Positions 1-8,436 of a stretch of 64,000 bases of DNA are shown here, in pieces. Below the pieces are notes generated by a model. The model was not told the DNA's origin, made no database searches, and saw only the letters and a program-made list of their open reading frames with translations. Source of the stretch: Fimenecus sp045631225 (lineage in GTDB: Bacteria > Bacillota > Clostridia > Oscillospirales > Acutalibacteraceae); contig JAZQUG010000008.1 in assembly GCA_045631225.1 (NCBI GenBank), positions 46,591-110,590 of the forward strand, read 5' to 3'. The stretch's first letter is position 1, and every line of letters starts with the position of its first letter. The position numbers and the translations under genes are program-made.

Positions 1-246
1 CTTTACCTGATTGATAAGAAAGTAATCAGAACAAATTACAATATTTCTTATTGGGAGGATGTATTGTCATCAAGATGCTTTAAAAGACCACATCATAGTT
101 ATATCGTTAATCTAAATTATGTAACAGAAGTAACTCAAGATTATGTATATTTAAAATACAGAAATAATAAATATACTATTTATACTTCACAAAGAAAGGT
201 TAGAAAGTTTAAAAAAGCATTTTTGAACTTTGGAAAAGAAAAATAA
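1..246 (+). CDS. C-terminal LytTR DNA-binding domain of a response regulator (partial)
   Basis: The reading frame is open at the left edge of the window, so only the last 81 residues are seen and the upstream receiver domain lies outside. The pattern RPHHSYIVNLNYV, followed by alternating strands and a basic C-terminus, is the signature of a LytTR (AgrA/VirR-type) DNA-binding domain. Such proteins bind pairs of short direct repeats near promoters, usually under a HPK10 sensor kinase. The best comparison inside the window is the AgrA-like protein at 38313-39020, which carries the equivalent stretch SSFIINFNYI. The family assignment is fairly sure; the signal and target genes are unknown. No partner gene follows it. 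Confidence 0.75.
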   Translation, partial: LYLIDKKVIRTNYNISYWEDVLSSRCFKRPHHSYIVNLNYVTEVTQDYVYLKYRNNKYTIYTSQRKVRKFKKAFLNFGKEK

Positions 247-271
247 ACGCAGAGCAAACAATTAATATATA

Positions 272-359
272 TTAAATTTAGCAGAGTGGTTTATCGCAAT
301 GGACTTAAACTTCGTCACTTCATAAGAATACATAGGTTTAAATCTCATGCTTTCCACCA
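272..359 (+). pseudogene. Decayed tRNA-Leu(UAA)-like sequence
   Basis: The 88-nt stretch can be laid out as a class II tRNA. Positions 303-307 region: stem ATGGA (299-303) pairs with TTCGT (311-315) around a loop CTTAAAC carrying a UAA anticodon. A short variable arm (TTC/GAA) follows, then a T-arm with loop TTTAAAT and one stem mismatch, then GCTTTCC, a discriminator A and an encoded CCA at 357-359. The 5' acceptor strand (TTAAATT) pairs at only about four of seven positions and the D-stem is poor, so it is probably non-functional. It may be the remnant of a tRNA copy carried by a mobile element or an old attachment site. Confidence 0.4.
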
Positions 360-406
360 TGCGTGGAACTCCCGCTTACGTGATAATAATTATATTCTCT
401 AATATG

Positions 407-437
407 ACAATCACCTAGTTATAGGTGATTGTTTTTT
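407..437 (+). terminator. Rho-independent terminator
   Basis: A perfect 11-bp stem (ACAATCACCTA, loop GTTA, TAGGTGATTGT) is followed by a run of six T residues. It would end transcription coming from the LytTR gene and the tRNA-like sequence. Confidence 0.85.
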
Positions 438-462
438 ATAAAACATAAAACTATCACAAGTG

Positions 463-690
463 TTAAATCACCACATTCATGATGTTATTCGTTTTAATAC
501 ATGTATCAAATTGAGCGCATGCCAGATTACATATAAAAAGTAATATTTGTGGCTCATCTGGATTTCTGTATGGCTCGTTACTCTGTCGGCATTGTCATTA
601 AGCTCTCATCAAAAGGAAAGCATTATGTTTGCATGAAGTTTGTGATTTTTTTCTTTTGTTTTTAACTGATACAATTTTAAATTCGTTCAT
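463..690 (-). pseudogene. Short broken ORF with tandem stops
   Basis: On the minus strand an ATG at 688-690, preceded by the ribosome binding site GAGG, opens a 30-codon frame (MNEFKIVSVKNKRKK...) that ends in two adjacent stops (595-600). The same frame then stays open for a further 43 codons to a stop at 463-465. The continuity of the frame on both sides of the stops suggests a decayed gene of about 75 residues. No family is recognised. The rest of the gap between 438 and 971 shows no other gene. Confidence 0.3.
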
Positions 691-710
691 TACTTTACCT
701 CTTTCATAAG

Positions 711-745
711 ATAAAAAGCGTCCCTAATCGTGAAATCAGAAACGC
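711..745 (-). terminator. Hairpin terminator or attenuator on the minus strand
   Basis: Read on the minus strand, GCGTTTCTGAT pairs with ATTAGGGACGC (11 bp including G-U pairs, loop TTCACG) and is followed by TTTTTA. It lies about 20 nt upstream of the small broken ORF at 463-690, so it could be either a terminator or an attenuator in the leader of that gene. Confidence 0.5.
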
Positions 746-971
746 ATAAATTTGTATAAACTAATATGGAACTTTTTCATCATTACGGGTTAGAAATACC
801 ATTTTAAGTCAAATATTAAGCGTTTTTGTCGAAAATTGAATCGTTTTTGTATTTTTGCTGTTGATTAGTATCAATTTCAAATATAGTATGTTTATACGAA
901 CATATGAAACTTGTATTTAGTTTTAATTTACATATAACACAAAAATGCACAAAAGAAAGGATGGGCTTCTT

Positions 972-3900
972 ATGAGGAAAAACACTATTGAGCAAATTGA
1001 AAAACACATAAAAACACATACAGAACGTTCAGTTGAAGACTGCAGTGCAGTTACTACTCTTAGAAACTTTTTGACATTAGGCGGAAATATTAACGACGAT
1101 TTTTCTAGCAGAGATACATGGCCCAATATTGACGGTGTATTTGAACTTGTTCCCAATCCGGATATATCACGCAGGCCAAAACAAAATTTTGTTGTTCAAA
1201 TTAAAGGCACAAATTCGGTTAGAATTACTGATGAAGGAATAATCAAATATCAATTAAAAAACTTGGCTTTTCCTGCTTATGTAGCTAAAGAAATTACATT
1301 AGACCCGTGCATATTATTTCTTGTTTTAAATCCAAACAAACGCAATCAACAGCGAGTATTTTGGAAATATATTTCTTCAAGTTTTATTGCTTCAATCGAT
1401 TTTAACAATGAATCTATGACAATTGACTTTACTTCTGATGATGAAATCGAAAATTCAGATGAGTCAGTAAATGACTTTATAAAAAAACTTGATTACATAG
1501 CAGACAATCACTCATATATTAAACAGTTAGAGGCACGCGAATATTCAAAAGAAGATATAATAAAATCAATAGTGGCTCGATGCGAAAGTATTAGTGATGC
1601 AATCAAAGATGGGACATTATTACATTATACTCGTGATAAAATGTCCAAGTGGATACTGACTTATTTGAATGATTTATGTGAAGGAACACTTATCTTAAAT
1701 GCATTTAGATTTTATGATTCTGTAAATCTTCGTGTTGCATGGGAATTAGCTTTAACAAATATTGAAACCAAGTTTTTATCAACTTTTTTGCAAGGGCTAA
1801 GATATATTGGCGTTAGAGTTCCTGAAGAAGGACAGAATGAGCGGTTAATGTTAAAATACTATGATTTTTTATGGAAAATAAGAAATTATTTGAATGAAAT
1901 TCATCGCTTATCAGTATTAGATAATCTTGAGGATTTTCCTAGAGAAATAAATGAAGAAGATAAAGAATATAACAAGCTTATTGCATCTTCTATTGAAAAA
2001 GTTATTAATACTAGAAATCCAATAAAACAAAACAGATATTACGTACAGAAAAAAGTTGCTTTTTATGTGCAGTCTGAACGCTATTTTGAAATAACGCTCC
2101 AACTGGCAGATAAATACGCAACAAAGTATAACAGAATTACGGTGTACTCAAAAAAGGACATATCCTCAAACTATTCTATTCAAGTTGGTTGTGCTGAAGT
2201 AGATGTTAATTTATGGGATAACCCGTCTAAAATAAAAGTAATAACTAATTGGAAAGTATCTATAGAGCCTTATTCTCTTAATAAATTAGCTAGAATATTA
2301 AAAATTAATACAAAGCTAAACTCTAAATATAGCGAATACGTATCTTTAATGGAATTTCTAACAAAATCGGGCATAAATTTACTTGATTTTATTGATTTTC
2401 GTGATACACGTTTTAACGAATTGGTTTCACAAATCTTTGAGAAAACCAACACCTCATATTACAGGGAGGTACTTTTAATATTACACACATCATTTAACAG
2501 ACGCTCAACATTGTTGGGAAAGAACACAATAAGATATGCATTAATAAGAATGAGGGAAGAATTACTAGATGAAATAACTCCTGAAGATAGCACTGACGCA
2601 TTAAAAAGTCTTAATGTTTATTTATCTAAAAGGTGCTATGCTTTCGAACTGAACCCCATACTATATAATTTACCTAATCACAAAACCAATAGCAAAACAA
2701 TTTCTAAAGATGTGCTTCGCTCCGTCGGATCAAAGAATTGGATACAATATTTACCTTACATTAGAATGAAACATTTAATTGATTCAACCGGGGAACTTTA
2801 TTACTCTAAAGCGGACATTGAATATGAAAACAGTAAACAAACAGTTGTGGAGTATAACAAAATTTTAAAGAATTGGGATAAAAAACAAGGGCAGGAAATT
2901 CTTGAAGAAGAAGGATATGTATTTTTGGAAGAATATGTAAGAGATACTGTTGATATTATTAAGAAACTTTTAGAACTTACATCAAATGGTAACGATGGTC
3001 AACAACAATTAAATAATAATTATATTAAAAATATTAAAGCAGTTGATGTTGATGATAATAAGATAACTGCCTTAAAACGTGTTTTTGTTGATTCAAGTGT
3101 TCTAATGATCTACGGTGCAGCGGGCACAGGAAAGACTACCTTAATGAATTATATTTCGGATTTGATGGAAGGAAGAAGTAAGCTTTTTTTAACTAAAACA
3201 CACACTGCATTAGACAACTTAAAAAGAAGAATAAAAAATTCCGGATACAATAGTGAATTTTGTGGAATTGATCAGTTTGTAAAATCTACTTCAAGTTCAG
3301 ATTATGATGTGATTTTTGTAGATGAGTGTAGTACTATTGACAATAGAACAATGATTAAGTTTTTAAATAAAATAAATGAAACTTCATTGTTAGTATTTGC
3401 GGGAGACATTTATCAGATTGAGTCAATTGATTTTGGAAATTGGTTTTTTTATTCTAAAGAAATTTTGCCTGAAAAATCTATAGTTGAACTTAATAGTACT
3501 TGGAGGACACAAGAACTAAGCATTAAAAATCTATGGGAAGCAGTACGTTTTGTTAACCCATTAATCACGGAAATGCTTGTAATAGATGGTCCTTTTTCAG
3601 AAAACATAGGTAAAAGTATTTTTACTAAAGCTGACGATGATGAGGTGGTTCTGTGTTTGAATTATGATGGAAAGTTTGGCTTGAATAGTATAAACAGTTA
3701 TTTTCAAGATGCCAACCCTTCCAAAGAAGAGTTTTATTGGTTTGAGTGGAAATATAAAGTAGGTGATCCTATCCTATTTAATGATAGTAAAAGATTCCCT
3801 ATGTTATACAATAACCTTAAAGGAACAATTGTTGATATACAGAGTAATACAAACAGTCTCACTTTTACAATTGATGTTCCTATTTTGTTAACTGCAAGAG

Positions 3901-4289
3901 ATATTAATGGAACAGATTTAACGGTGGTATCTCGTACAGACAAGTCTACACATATTAAATTCAGTGTGTTTTCGAGTGAAGATATTTCTGAAGATGAAGA
4001 CTACGAAGAGGTTCGCATGAAATCTATTGTACCATTTCAATTGGCATATGCTGTGTCTATTCACAAAGCCCAAGGTTTAGAATATAATTCAATTAAAATT
4101 GTAATACCATATAGCAATTCCGAAAGAATAACACATGGTATATTTTACACGGCAATTACCAGAACCAAAGAAAAACTAAAAATCTTTTGGAGTGCAGACA
4201 CTATGAAAAAGGTTATTAGTAGTTTCTCTGATATTGAAAAAGAAAAGGTAAGTTTGGACATTATAAAAAGAAAGTTAATTGTGGACTAG
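972..4289 (+). CDS. DUF4365-like nuclease fused to SF1 (UvrD/RecD-like) helicase; candidate anti-phage protein
   Basis: The chosen ATG at 972 lies about 10 nt after AAAGGA; an in-frame ATG at 945 has no good ribosome binding site. The product is 1,105 residues. Residues of roughly 15-165 resemble DUF4365, a PD-(D/E)XK-type fold: WPNIDG, then FVVQIKGT, then a strand ending in VFWKY. A middle region of about 500 residues is unassigned. From about residue 710 an SF1 helicase core is complete: Walker A GAAGTGKTT, Walker B VIFVDEC, motif III FAGDIYQIE, STWR, motif V SIHKAQGLEYNSI and motif VI TAITRTKEKL. The combination suggests an ATP-driven nuclease acting on invading DNA; that role is inferred from the domains and from the neighbouring NTPase and recombinase genes. 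Confidence 0.8.
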   Translation: MRKNTIEQIEKHIKTHTERSVEDCSAVTTLRNFLTLGGNINDDFSSRDTWPNIDGVFELVPNPDISRRPKQNFVVQIKGTNSVRITDEGIIKYQLKNLAFPAYVAKEITLDPCILFLVLNPNKRNQQRVFWKYISSSFIASIDFNNESMTIDFTSDDEIENSDESVNDFIKKLDYIADNHSYIKQLEAREYSKEDIIKSIVARCESISDAIKDGTLLHYTRDKMSKWILTYLNDLCEGTLILNAFRFYDSVNLRVAWELALTNIETKFLSTFLQGLRYIGVRVPEEGQNERLMLKYYDFLWKIRNYLNEIHRLSVLDNLEDFPREINEEDKEYNKLIASSIEKVINTRNPIKQNRYYVQKKVAFYVQSERYFEITLQLADKYATKYNRITVYSKKDISSNYSIQVGCAEVDVNLWDNPSKIKVITNWKVSIEPYSLNKLARILKINTKLNSKYSEYVSLMEFLTKSGINLLDFIDFRDTRFNELVSQIFEKTNTSYYREVLLILHTSFNRRSTLLGKNTIRYALIRMREELLDEITPEDSTDALKSLNVYLSKRCYAFELNPILYNLPNHKTNSKTISKDVLRSVGSKNWIQYLPYIRMKHLIDSTGELYYSKADIEYENSKQTVVEYNKILKNWDKKQGQEILEEEGYVFLEEYVRDTVDIIKKLLELTSNGNDGQQQLNNNYIKNIKAVDVDDNKITALKRVFVDSSVLMIYGAAGTGKTTLMNYISDLMEGRSKLFLTKTHTALDNLKRRIKNSGYNSEFCGIDQFVKSTSSSDYDVIFVDECSTIDNRTMIKFLNKINETSLLVFAGDIYQIESIDFGNWFFYSKEILPEKSIVELNSTWRTQELSIKNLWEAVRFVNPLITEMLVIDGPFSENIGKSIFTKADDDEVVLCLNYDGKFGLNSINSYFQDANPSKEEFYWFEWKYKVGDPILFNDSKRFPMLYNNLKGTIVDIQSNTNSLTFTIDVPILLTARDINGTDLTVVSRTDKSTHIKFSVFSSEDISEDEDYEEVRMKSIVPFQLAYAVSIHKAQGLEYNSIKIVIPYSNSERITHGIFYTAITRTKEKLKIFWSADTMKKVISSFSDIEKEKVSLDIIKRKLIVD

Positions 4290-4624
4290 TATAGAAAGTT
4301 TATTTTAAGTTTAGATAATGAAAAAGGGGATGCTAAAAAATGTTCGATATATTTACATATATCATAGAAAATTTTTCATTGTGACAGTTATGGTTGAAAT
4401 TAAACATAAACATATAATGAATTAGTTTGAATAAAATCTACTTGTTACTGTTTAAAAAATATTCAATTAATGTTGAAAATAAAACAAAAGCATTATAATC
4501 AAATAAAGGATAACTGCTTGTTATACTTTGTTTATTTGTGTTTTAAACAACATTAAAATCAATTATAGGAGTTGTAGTTATGTTACTTTATTTGTGATAT
4601 AATAAAAATAACTGATATCAAGGG
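4290..4624 (+). other. Intergenic gap with a possible 14-codon ORF
   Basis: The 335-nt gap between the helicase and the NTPase gene contains one tiny ORF (4340-4384, MFDIFTYIIENFSL) preceded by AAAGGGGA at suitable spacing. It would encode a hydrophobic peptide but nothing else supports it. Apart from the promoter noted separately no further feature is visible. Confidence 0.25.
4595..4603 (+). promoter_or_regulatory. Extended -10 promoter of the NTPase gene
   Basis: TGATATAAT matches an extended -10 element (TGnTATAAT) located 31 nt upstream of the chosen ATG at 4634. No convincing -35 box is present at normal spacing, which is usual for extended -10 promoters. Confidence 0.5.
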
Positions 4625-4633
4625 GTGATGACT

Positions 4634-7252
4634 ATGGATTTTTTTAGCTGGTTAGGTTTAAGTGGTTATACAGTTAAGGACGGATGGCGATATATACGGT
4701 CAAAATTTAAGAAAGAATGTCCTGAATATACTGATTTTAAAAACGAAATTAGAAACATAATTACGGTTGTATGCGATAAGTATAGAGATTTTATTAGTAT
4801 TTCACCAGACCATAATAATATAGTTTTTCCAACAGAGTATGATAATATAATTTTTGATAGTATTATTGACGCATTAGAAAATGGTTCACCTTATACTATT
4901 GATAAATTGCTAATTAATGAAGATATATCAAATAGCGAAAGGAGCCGACTGTTTAAATTATTGCAAGTAAGTTTAAAAGAATCTTTTGAATTTTATATTA
5001 GAGAACATATAAATAAATCTTTTGTTTGTATGGAAAAGATGCAAGCGAAGATAGATTGCATTTTGGACAAAACAGAGCTTGCACTAAATTGCGAAAAAAA
5101 AGTTATTGATACAATAAAACACACAATTAATAGTTGGAATATTGAACCAATCACAATAGAATTCATAAATAGGAATGTGTCAGAAGAAAATAAAGCAAAA
5201 AAATATGTTCAAGCATATTATAATGTTAATGATCGTGATGATATATTAGCACATACTATTTGTGGGAATTATGATGTTGTAGATCCAAAGCTACATAATA
5301 TCCTATCCATATTACTATCTGAAGCTACTGAGCATTTGTTTGTTGTTGGTCGTGGAGGTGAAGGAAAAACGAGCACAATATTTCGTTTATCTTTGGAATA
5401 TGCGAGAATTGGAGGACCTTCATATTGGTTGAAATTACATGATTTTTCAATAACCAATCATGATAAAGAAAGCTTATCTAATTTTCTAGATGAAGTAAAC
5501 GAATACGCAAATGCTAATTTTTTGCCAGCAATAATTTTTATAGATAATCTTTTTCAAGGGAAAAAAACAGTGGATTTACTTCAATCAATATGGAAGGAAA
5601 GTTACAACATCAGATTAGTATGTGCTGAAAGAATCGAAAATATGAATCAACTATGTTCTCCAACTCAAAATCTTTTAACACCATGGATTACATATAGCAA
5701 ATTTATTTGTTTACTGTCAGAGGAAGAAATAGAAAAAACTTTTCTGAAAAATTATACCACTATAGCTTACCCGATTCCTAATAAACATAAAATAAAAATA
5801 TTGAAAAACTTAGCGAACGTATGGAGTAATATTCAAAAGAATAATTTTAACACTGTATTATATCAAATTGAAAATAAAATAAAAAATGAAAACATCCCAA
5901 TTGCAGAGTTGATTTTGCATTTGAAAATACAATACAATCTTTCCATAAAAGAAAAGAAGAGTATAAATGTTAATTTTATAATGCCATGGGATATGTGGAG
6001 TAATATAGTAGACAACAAGTTTAACTTGACCAACTCTTTTAAATGGATTGCAACATTTTCGAGAATTGGTGTAGATTTACCAGTAAGAGACTTTGTGAAC
6101 TATTATGGTATAAATTATAATGTGTTTGTTGATTTAATCAAGCACACTTATGATACAAATATATACACACCTTATCAGATAATTTATAAGAACACTGAAA
6201 TGTATCTAAAAGCTACTCATGATATAATTTCTGATCTTTTCTTTGATGTTAGTGAATATATTAAATCCGATAGTTTTGATGAAAATATAAATCTTTTGAA
6301 CTCTTTCCTATCAACAGAAAAATGTCTTTGTGATATAACATTAGCTGCAGCAGGATACTATTTTGATAAAAGTTGTTATGAAAAATCGATTTTATTGTAT
6401 CGCAAGTTGTTAGACGAACATACACTGAGTGAAATGTCTCAAGCAACAATTAGTAAGCTTTTATCGGATGTATATAGAGATATCGGGAATTACGATGATG
6501 CGATAAAATTTGGACACAAAGCTACAGAAAAGTATGTGCAGTTAAACGGATTAATCAATGAATTAACCTCTCAAGCCTTTAACAGTTTGGGGTTAGCATA
6601 TCAATATAAAAATATGTTCACTGATGCTCTTAACTATTATAAACAGGCAATGGTTTATTTTGAGACAACTGGTAACAAAAACATATCATATGCGTATTTA
6701 AATAATTCCATAGGTCTGACATACCGCTCGATGTCGTCTGCAGAAAAGTCTGTTTTTTATTTTAAGAAAGCTGAACAAATTATAATAAAAGAACTTGGTA
6801 AAAGTCATCCAGATATAGCCATGGTCTATAATAATATTGCTGGTAGCTATTTGTTGTGGCACCATTATGACCTATCTAAAAAATATTATCGCAAAGCATT
6901 ACAGATACGAAAATTAACATTGGGAGAAGAACACATATATACAGCAACAACTTATCTAGATTTTGGGTATTACTATTATAATGTCAAGTGCTATAAACAA
7001 GCTATTACATATTATAACAAGGCTCTAAAAATATATAAACAAGTTCTTCCAGATAATCATTATGATATTGGAGAAACACATTTCAAAAAAGGTCTTGTGT
7101 ATGCTAAACAAGGTAAATATAACAAAGCTATAGAATATTATAACATTGCAAAATCAATCCTAATTCAATTCGTAAGCAATGATAGTAATATCTATACGGA
7201 ACTGGAGAAAGAATTGAAACTAGCACTTGAATATATGGGTAACACTAAATAA
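4634..7252 (+). CDS. STAND-type P-loop NTPase with C-terminal TPR repeats (Avs/NLR-like)
   Basis: Start: ATG 4634 sits 9 nt after AGGGG; upstream GTG 4625 and ATG 4628 are too close to it. The protein has 872 residues. The N-terminal 200 residues match no family I recognise and hold the position where effectors of such proteins lie. A P-loop (VGRGGEGKTS, about residue 240) and a Walker B strand (PAIIFIDN, about residue 300) follow, then a helical region. From about residue 540 to the end there are tandem tetratricopeptide repeats of the kinesin-light-chain kind (for example AMVYNNIAGSY, YYRKALQI, YYNKALKIY). Signal-transducing NTPases of this layout sense phage proteins with their repeats and trigger abortive effectors. 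That use is inferred; the architecture is clear. Confidence 0.75.
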   Translation: MDFFSWLGLSGYTVKDGWRYIRSKFKKECPEYTDFKNEIRNIITVVCDKYRDFISISPDHNNIVFPTEYDNIIFDSIIDALENGSPYTIDKLLINEDISNSERSRLFKLLQVSLKESFEFYIREHINKSFVCMEKMQAKIDCILDKTELALNCEKKVIDTIKHTINSWNIEPITIEFINRNVSEENKAKKYVQAYYNVNDRDDILAHTICGNYDVVDPKLHNILSILLSEATEHLFVVGRGGEGKTSTIFRLSLEYARIGGPSYWLKLHDFSITNHDKESLSNFLDEVNEYANANFLPAIIFIDNLFQGKKTVDLLQSIWKESYNIRLVCAERIENMNQLCSPTQNLLTPWITYSKFICLLSEEEIEKTFLKNYTTIAYPIPNKHKIKILKNLANVWSNIQKNNFNTVLYQIENKIKNENIPIAELILHLKIQYNLSIKEKKSINVNFIMPWDMWSNIVDNKFNLTNSFKWIATFSRIGVDLPVRDFVNYYGINYNVFVDLIKHTYDTNIYTPYQIIYKNTEMYLKATHDIISDLFFDVSEYIKSDSFDENINLLNSFLSTEKCLCDITLAAAGYYFDKSCYEKSILLYRKLLDEHTLSEMSQATISKLLSDVYRDIGNYDDAIKFGHKATEKYVQLNGLINELTSQAFNSLGLAYQYKNMFTDALNYYKQAMVYFETTGNKNISYAYLNNSIGLTYRSMSSAEKSVFYFKKAEQIIIKELGKSHPDIAMVYNNIAGSYLLWHHYDLSKKYYRKALQIRKLTLGEEHIYTATTYLDFGYYYYNVKCYKQAITYYNKALKIYKQVLPDNHYDIGETHFKKGLVYAKQGKYNKAIEYYNIAKSILIQFVSNDSNIYTELEKELKLALEYMGNTK

Positions 7253-7303
7253 TATACTCATGTGTCAACAATAAAGTACATATTAAAACGAATAACCAAA
7301 ATT

Positions 7304-7345
7304 GATATGCACCTCCAAAAGTGTCTAACTTTTGGGGTGCATATC
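7304..7345. terminator. Near-perfect palindrome between convergent genes
   Basis: GATATGCACCTCCAAAAGT and ACTTTTGGGGTGCATATC form a stem of 18 bp with one bulged base and a 5-nt loop. It lies between the converging NTPase and recombinase genes, so it can act as a terminator in both directions, although neither side has a strong T-run. The arms, starting TGCACC and rich in CAAAAG, also resemble the ends of IS3/IS150-family insertion sequences. Confidence 0.5.
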
Positions 7346-7349
7346 ATTC

Positions 7350-8258
7350 TCATAATGTGTTTCTTAAATTATATTTATCCAACACTTCTTTTTTTCTTTG
7401 TGTTGTTATTTCAGTATATATTTCTGTAATTGCGACACTGCTATGTCCTAATAATTCTTGTACAGAACGCAAATCGGCACCATTTGATAATAGATTGGTT
7501 GCAAATGTATGCCGCAAGTAATGAGGAGTAGAGGAAAGGTTAACACCAGCCTTCTCTTTGATTATTTTGTATATATATTCAATACCATGGATGCCAAGTT
7601 GATTACCAGTTCGGTTAACAAAAAGTTTATCAGTAGAGATATTCATTTTTTTTCTGATATTCAGCCAATTGTTAAGGTTATTCCAAGTTTCATCACAAGA
7701 AACGTATATTAGTCGTTGTTTACGACCTTTGCCATGAATAAGCAAAGTTTTTTCAGATTCGATAATATCATCTAATGAAATCGCTGATGCTTCACCAATT
7801 CTGATGCCGGTACTTATTAAAACATCAATAAGTGCCAAATTCCTTGAAGTTCGTAAAATTTCAGGATTGCTTTTAGCCGAGTTTCTTTCTGTTGCTGCAG
7901 TTTTAAGAAGCTCGGCTATTTCACTTTTTGTTAAAGTTTTTGGCAGTCTTCGTTCCTTGCGAAATTTAAAGTGACAATTTTGATAGTAGTTTTCTTCTAT
8001 TAGATTTTTGCTGTACAAATATTCGAAAAAAATTTTAAGTGTTATTAGTTTTCTACTAATAGTAGTGTCACACAAATGCCTGTCTTGTGATAGATAAGAT
8101 ACATATTCAACAAGGATATTGTTGTTAATTTTACCATTACAAAACTTGATGAAATCCTTCAAATCAGAACTATATGCAAGTTTACTATACTCTGATATAT
8201 TTTTTGTGGATTTCATAACAGAAAGGCACTCTTCTGCATATAAATTTAAATTATCCAT
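7350..8258 (-). CDS. Tyrosine recombinase/integrase (XerC/D-like)
   Basis: The start is taken as the ATG at 8256-8258 (MDNLNLY), 8 nt after GAGGTG; an ATG five codons upstream overlaps that ribosome binding site. The 302-residue protein has an N-terminal SAM-like core-binding domain (residues about 5-90) and a C-terminal catalytic domain with R in STGIRIGEAS, the HYLRHTF box, LGHSSV and the nucleophile tyrosine in TEIYTEI. There is no arm-binding or AP2 domain, so it resembles XerC/XerD and the short integrases of genomic islands. It probably moves or rearranges part of the surrounding accessory block. Its ribosome binding site lies inside a long hairpin (8262-8318). Confidence 0.88.
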   Translation of the reverse strand: MDNLNLYAEECLSVMKSTKNISEYSKLAYSSDLKDFIKFCNGKINNNILVEYVSYLSQDRHLCDTTISRKLITLKIFFEYLYSKNLIEENYYQNCHFKFRKERRLPKTLTKSEIAELLKTAATERNSAKSNPEILRTSRNLALIDVLISTGIRIGEASAISLDDIIESEKTLLIHGKGRKQRLIYVSCDETWNNLNNWLNIRKKMNISTDKLFVNRTGNQLGIHGIEYIYKIIKEKAGVNLSSTPHYLRHTFATNLLSNGADLRSVQELLGHSSVAITEIYTEITTQRKKEVLDKYNLRNTL

Positions 8259-8261
8259 ATA

Positions 8262-8318
8262 AAAACACCTCATAATTTGATAAGATAAATCCTATTTTAT
8301 CAAATTATGAGGTGTTTT
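8262..8318. repeat. 22-bp perfect inverted repeat covering the recombinase ribosome binding site
   Basis: AAAACACCTCATAATTTGAT.. at 8262-8283 is exactly complementary to 8297-8318, and three more pairs extend the stem into the loop. On the recombinase transcript the arm nearest the gene contains the GAGGTG ribosome binding site, so folding would block translation. On the plus strand the stem is followed by TTTTGTTATTATT and could also act as a terminator. Confidence 0.75.
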
Positions 8319-8325
8319 GTTATTA

Positions 8326-8356
8326 TTCTTACAATAACTATAAATTATTGTAAGAA
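8326..8356. promoter_or_regulatory. 12-bp palindrome, possible operator, copy 1 of a shared motif
   Basis: TTCTTACAATAA and TTATTGTAAGAA are perfect arms around a 7-nt centre, lying in the divergent region between the recombinase and the ATP-grasp gene. The stretch ACAATAACTATAAATTATT (8331-8349) recurs, in the same orientation relative to the downstream gene, in front of the pentapeptide-repeat gene (11838-11856, minus strand). Confidence 0.5.
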
Positions 8357-8436
8357 CTTGTATGTGAATTTTTGCAATAAAAAAGTTTTACGTTTATATT
8401 AAAAAATAAATTACAAAGGACTTGTTGGGATAGAAT

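Noticed and set aside
272..359. Functional tRNA-Leu gene
   Set aside because: The acceptor stem pairs at only about four of seven positions and the D-stem is weak, so I call it a relic.
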